Below, in pieces: positions 61,861 to 64,000 of a stretch of 64,000 bases of DNA (the stretch's first letter is position 1; each line of letters begins with the position of its first letter). A program made the translations under genes and the position numbers. A model generated the notes under the pieces. It worked only from the letters and a program-made list of their open reading frames with translations. It was not told the origin of the DNA and made no database searches. Source of the DNA: Apis mellifera (taxonomy: Eukaryota > Arthropoda > Insecta > Hymenoptera > Apidae); NCBI RefSeq assembly GCF_003254395.2, contig NC_037639.1, forward strand, positions 3,390,501-3,454,500, read 5' to 3'.

Positions 61861-62400
61861 TTTGAAAGTTCAAGGATTTAATCTGCAGATTTGAATTTTC
61901 TCGCGTTATTTAACCGGTATTATTAATAGAGAGTCGAGAGTTTCGAATGTTAATATGCATAAATAATTGAAATAAAATAAAATTTTTACGCGTATGTATT
62001 TTCTTATTATACGTATATTTTTATACTTTTAATGGAAATGAAAAAAGAATTTTTATTTTAATGAAAAATATTTTACGAAACGTAGACTCATATTGTTTAA
62101 CAAATCATAAAATAATCACTAAAGTCAGTTATGGCTCAAAAATTAAGAGAATAATGAAAAGATTTTCTTAATTTAGATAATAAAAGAATCAAGTAAGTTC
62201 GTTCATTCTTAATCGATAAACTATCGTACGAAAAGATCCAAAAAACGAGATTCTGTATTCTAAAACTTTGTAGAATTATTTTCTTTCTCTTTCTTTTTAT
62301 CCATTTACAAAAATATAATTAATACACTAATACAATGATACATGACATCGATCCATACAAATACCGAATCTGCAACATTTTGATTTCTTCGGCCATTCTC
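61861..62400. other. AT-rich spacer
   Basis: AT-rich; nothing recognised. Confidence 0.6.
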
Positions 62401-63240
62401 AATTTTTCTACAGGATTATTCCAAAGAGCCATAAATACGTTGCGTTTAAACCCGCGGAAGGATAGAGAATTGGCGTAAATAGGGAAATATTCGCCGGGGA
62501 ATCTATGTATAACGTCCGAAGTGAATACTCTTCATGATGTCGTGAATGGGATTGTCGAGAGAGAGAGAGAGAGAGGTTGAGGGGTTCGAAATTTATGTCT
62601 TCGCGCGGCGTGTATACGGCCGTGTTATCGAATATCGCGGAAAATCTATAATAACTGTTCCGGCTTATAGGGTGAAATTTATTTTCCAGACAGCGCTGCC
62701 AAAGCTCGATAAACGGGGGAAAATCGAAAAATTAATCGACTTAGAGACATCGTCGGGCGTCAATTTGAACGATTCATCCAACTTTTCCCCCTTTCCGAAA
62801 AAAAGAAAAAGAGAAAAGAAAAAGAAGGGAAAGAAAGACGTTAGATTACCGCGAGGGTAGTAATTAAAACGCCTCCGAGTTAGAAACCCATCGTTTGATG
62901 TTGAGCGAACGAAAGTTTGCCATTGAAGGGCTCGCGTCTGCCCGGCCGACAAAACCATACTTAAACGCGGTGAAGCGCGAGGGGAAAAAGTGAACCGATA
63001 AAAGGGAAGAAAAGGAAGGAATTTCCTTTATCGTGGAATTGTTCCAGATTTATGAGCGCCAGGAGTTCAGCCATTCAAATTTTTCAACTGCTCTTTCTTG
63101 CCTACCCACTATAAGACCGCAGCTCTTAGACGAACGAGCTGTGAAAGGGCGGGGGAGAGAAACCAATATAGAAATGGATGGAAGTAAAGTCTTTACACAG
63201 ACGAACGGATTCGATATCGATGAAGTCTAATAACTTCCAT
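62401..63240. other. CpG-rich patch with (GA)n
   Basis: Open frames on opposite strands (62546-62860 plus, 62665-62958 minus) overlap and run through a Lys/Glu-rich low-complexity stretch at about 62800-62840. No recognisable product. Confidence 0.4.
62557..62575 (+). repeat. (GA)n microsatellite
   Basis: Uninterrupted GA run of about nine units. Confidence 0.9.
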
Positions 63241-63922
63241 TTGAAAATTTTCAATTTCTTCTCTCTCTTTCTCTCTTTTTTTCCTTTTTTTTTTTTTTTT
63301 GAGAAGCCAACGTCATATCGAACTATTTTTTGTATATACGATTAACGCGAGACAATAGTTATTCGCTGACGATTAATCTTTATTCGATATTGATTTCTCC
63401 ATTAACGAAGTTTATCGTAATTGGTTTTAATTATAAAAAATATAAATTCTTCGAAAGTATTAAACAATTTATAAAATATGCTTCCCAATGAGGTGAATAT
63501 CAGACAGGAATTAATTTCTGGTCTCATTTCCATTAATCAAGCAATGAAATACTTTTTGCCATAACTTTATAATTCTTTATTGCCTCGATAACATATCAAA
63601 AGAAATCTAATTTTTAAATTCATGAAAAGTTTAATTCAAATAATATATACAAGTAAAATGGAATGTAAGTATGTAAGTAAAATGGAAATATTTTATGAAA
63701 ATTTCATTTCCATTATCTATACTTTTTTTGTATTTAAATTATCGATTTTCAATAATCACACTCGAATAATCGAATTAAGAGGATTTTGAATAATCAGATA
63801 TTCGAATAAAAAAGAAATTCGAGATATCGAGATATATTCTATTTTGAGGGAGAAATATATTTATTAAAATAACTTAATATAAAATTTGCCTAAATAATTC
63901 TCTTAAAATATTTTTATACATT

Positions 63923-63967
<45 letters not shown>

Positions 63968-64000
63968 AAAGTTAAAAATTTGATAAATTTTAATGATAGA
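63241..64000. other. AT-rich right edge
   Basis: T-rich run near 63270-63300, then AT-rich DNA up to a (TC)n repeat; no gene seen. Confidence 0.6.
63926..63965 (+). repeat. (TC)20 microsatellite
   Basis: Uninterrupted TC run of about 20 units. Confidence 0.95.

Noticed and set aside
1..64000. tRNA, rRNA and CRISPR elements
   Set aside because: No T-loop/anticodon architecture, no rRNA-like conserved stretches and no regularly spaced repeat-spacer arrays. The 32-bp repeat at 41.4 kb is directly tandem, without spacers.

Overview
The window looks like animal nuclear DNA, most likely from a hymenopteran insect and plausibly a bee such as Apis. That is an inference from style, not from any gene. 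Long AT-rich stretches alternate abruptly with 0.3-2 kb CpG-rich, non-depleted islands. Di- and mononucleotide repeats are common, and there are almost no transposon bodies. Nothing looks bacterial. I found no tRNA, rRNA, CRISPR array, intact transposase or recognisable protein-coding gene. The open frames of 60-190 codons sit mostly in the CpG-rich islands, where stop codons are rare. They overlap one another on both strands and match no family I know. The window is best read as intergenic DNA or part of a very large intron.

Layout. 1-12.6 kb: GC- and CpG-rich islands (1-560, 2.1-2.7, 3.3-3.7, 4.4-6.4, 7.3-7.96, 8.96-9.83, 10.4-12.6 kb) separated by AT-rich DNA, with G-quadruplex runs, purine/pyrimidine tracts and microsatellites. 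12.6-34 kb: mostly AT-rich, with islands at 14.0-14.9, 18.4-19.35, 22.9-23.7, 25.5-26.06, 28.85-29.5 and 31.3-32.06 kb. This part also holds a 200-bp tandem duplication (17.45-17.85), a 78-bp tandem repeat (20.0-20.15), a 142-bp fold-back hairpin (26.39-26.53) and two strong palindromes (32.17 and 32.44). 34-38.6 kb: the most unusual part, five diverged copies of a composite repeat. 38.6-64 kb: more alternation, with a 32-bp tandem repeat (41.4), a 215-bp direct repeat (51.75-52.07), a strong 3' splice site with a possible noncoding exon (53.7), a TATA promoter-like block (55.8) and several CpG-rich islands to 63.2 kb.

The main discovery candidate is the family at 34.5-38.45 kb. Three copies share an almost invariant leader containing GAAGTTAGGAAAAGTACACC. 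About 100-135 bp later, four copies carry a hairpin whose arms (TGTTTGC-like and GTAAATA-like) keep pairing through compensatory changes: G-C in one copy, A-T in another, G-U in two. The apex TATCTGCATCTC is invariant. A TTTCGACTCACGTCTT-like tail follows in some copies. This pattern suggests a local family of structured noncoding RNAs. A short-peptide alternative exists because three copies keep one reading frame. The second candidate is the 26.4 kb hairpin, which has pre-miRNA or MITE character. The third is the acceptor/exon at 53.7 kb together with the promoter-like block at 55.8 kb, which hint at an unannotated transcript.
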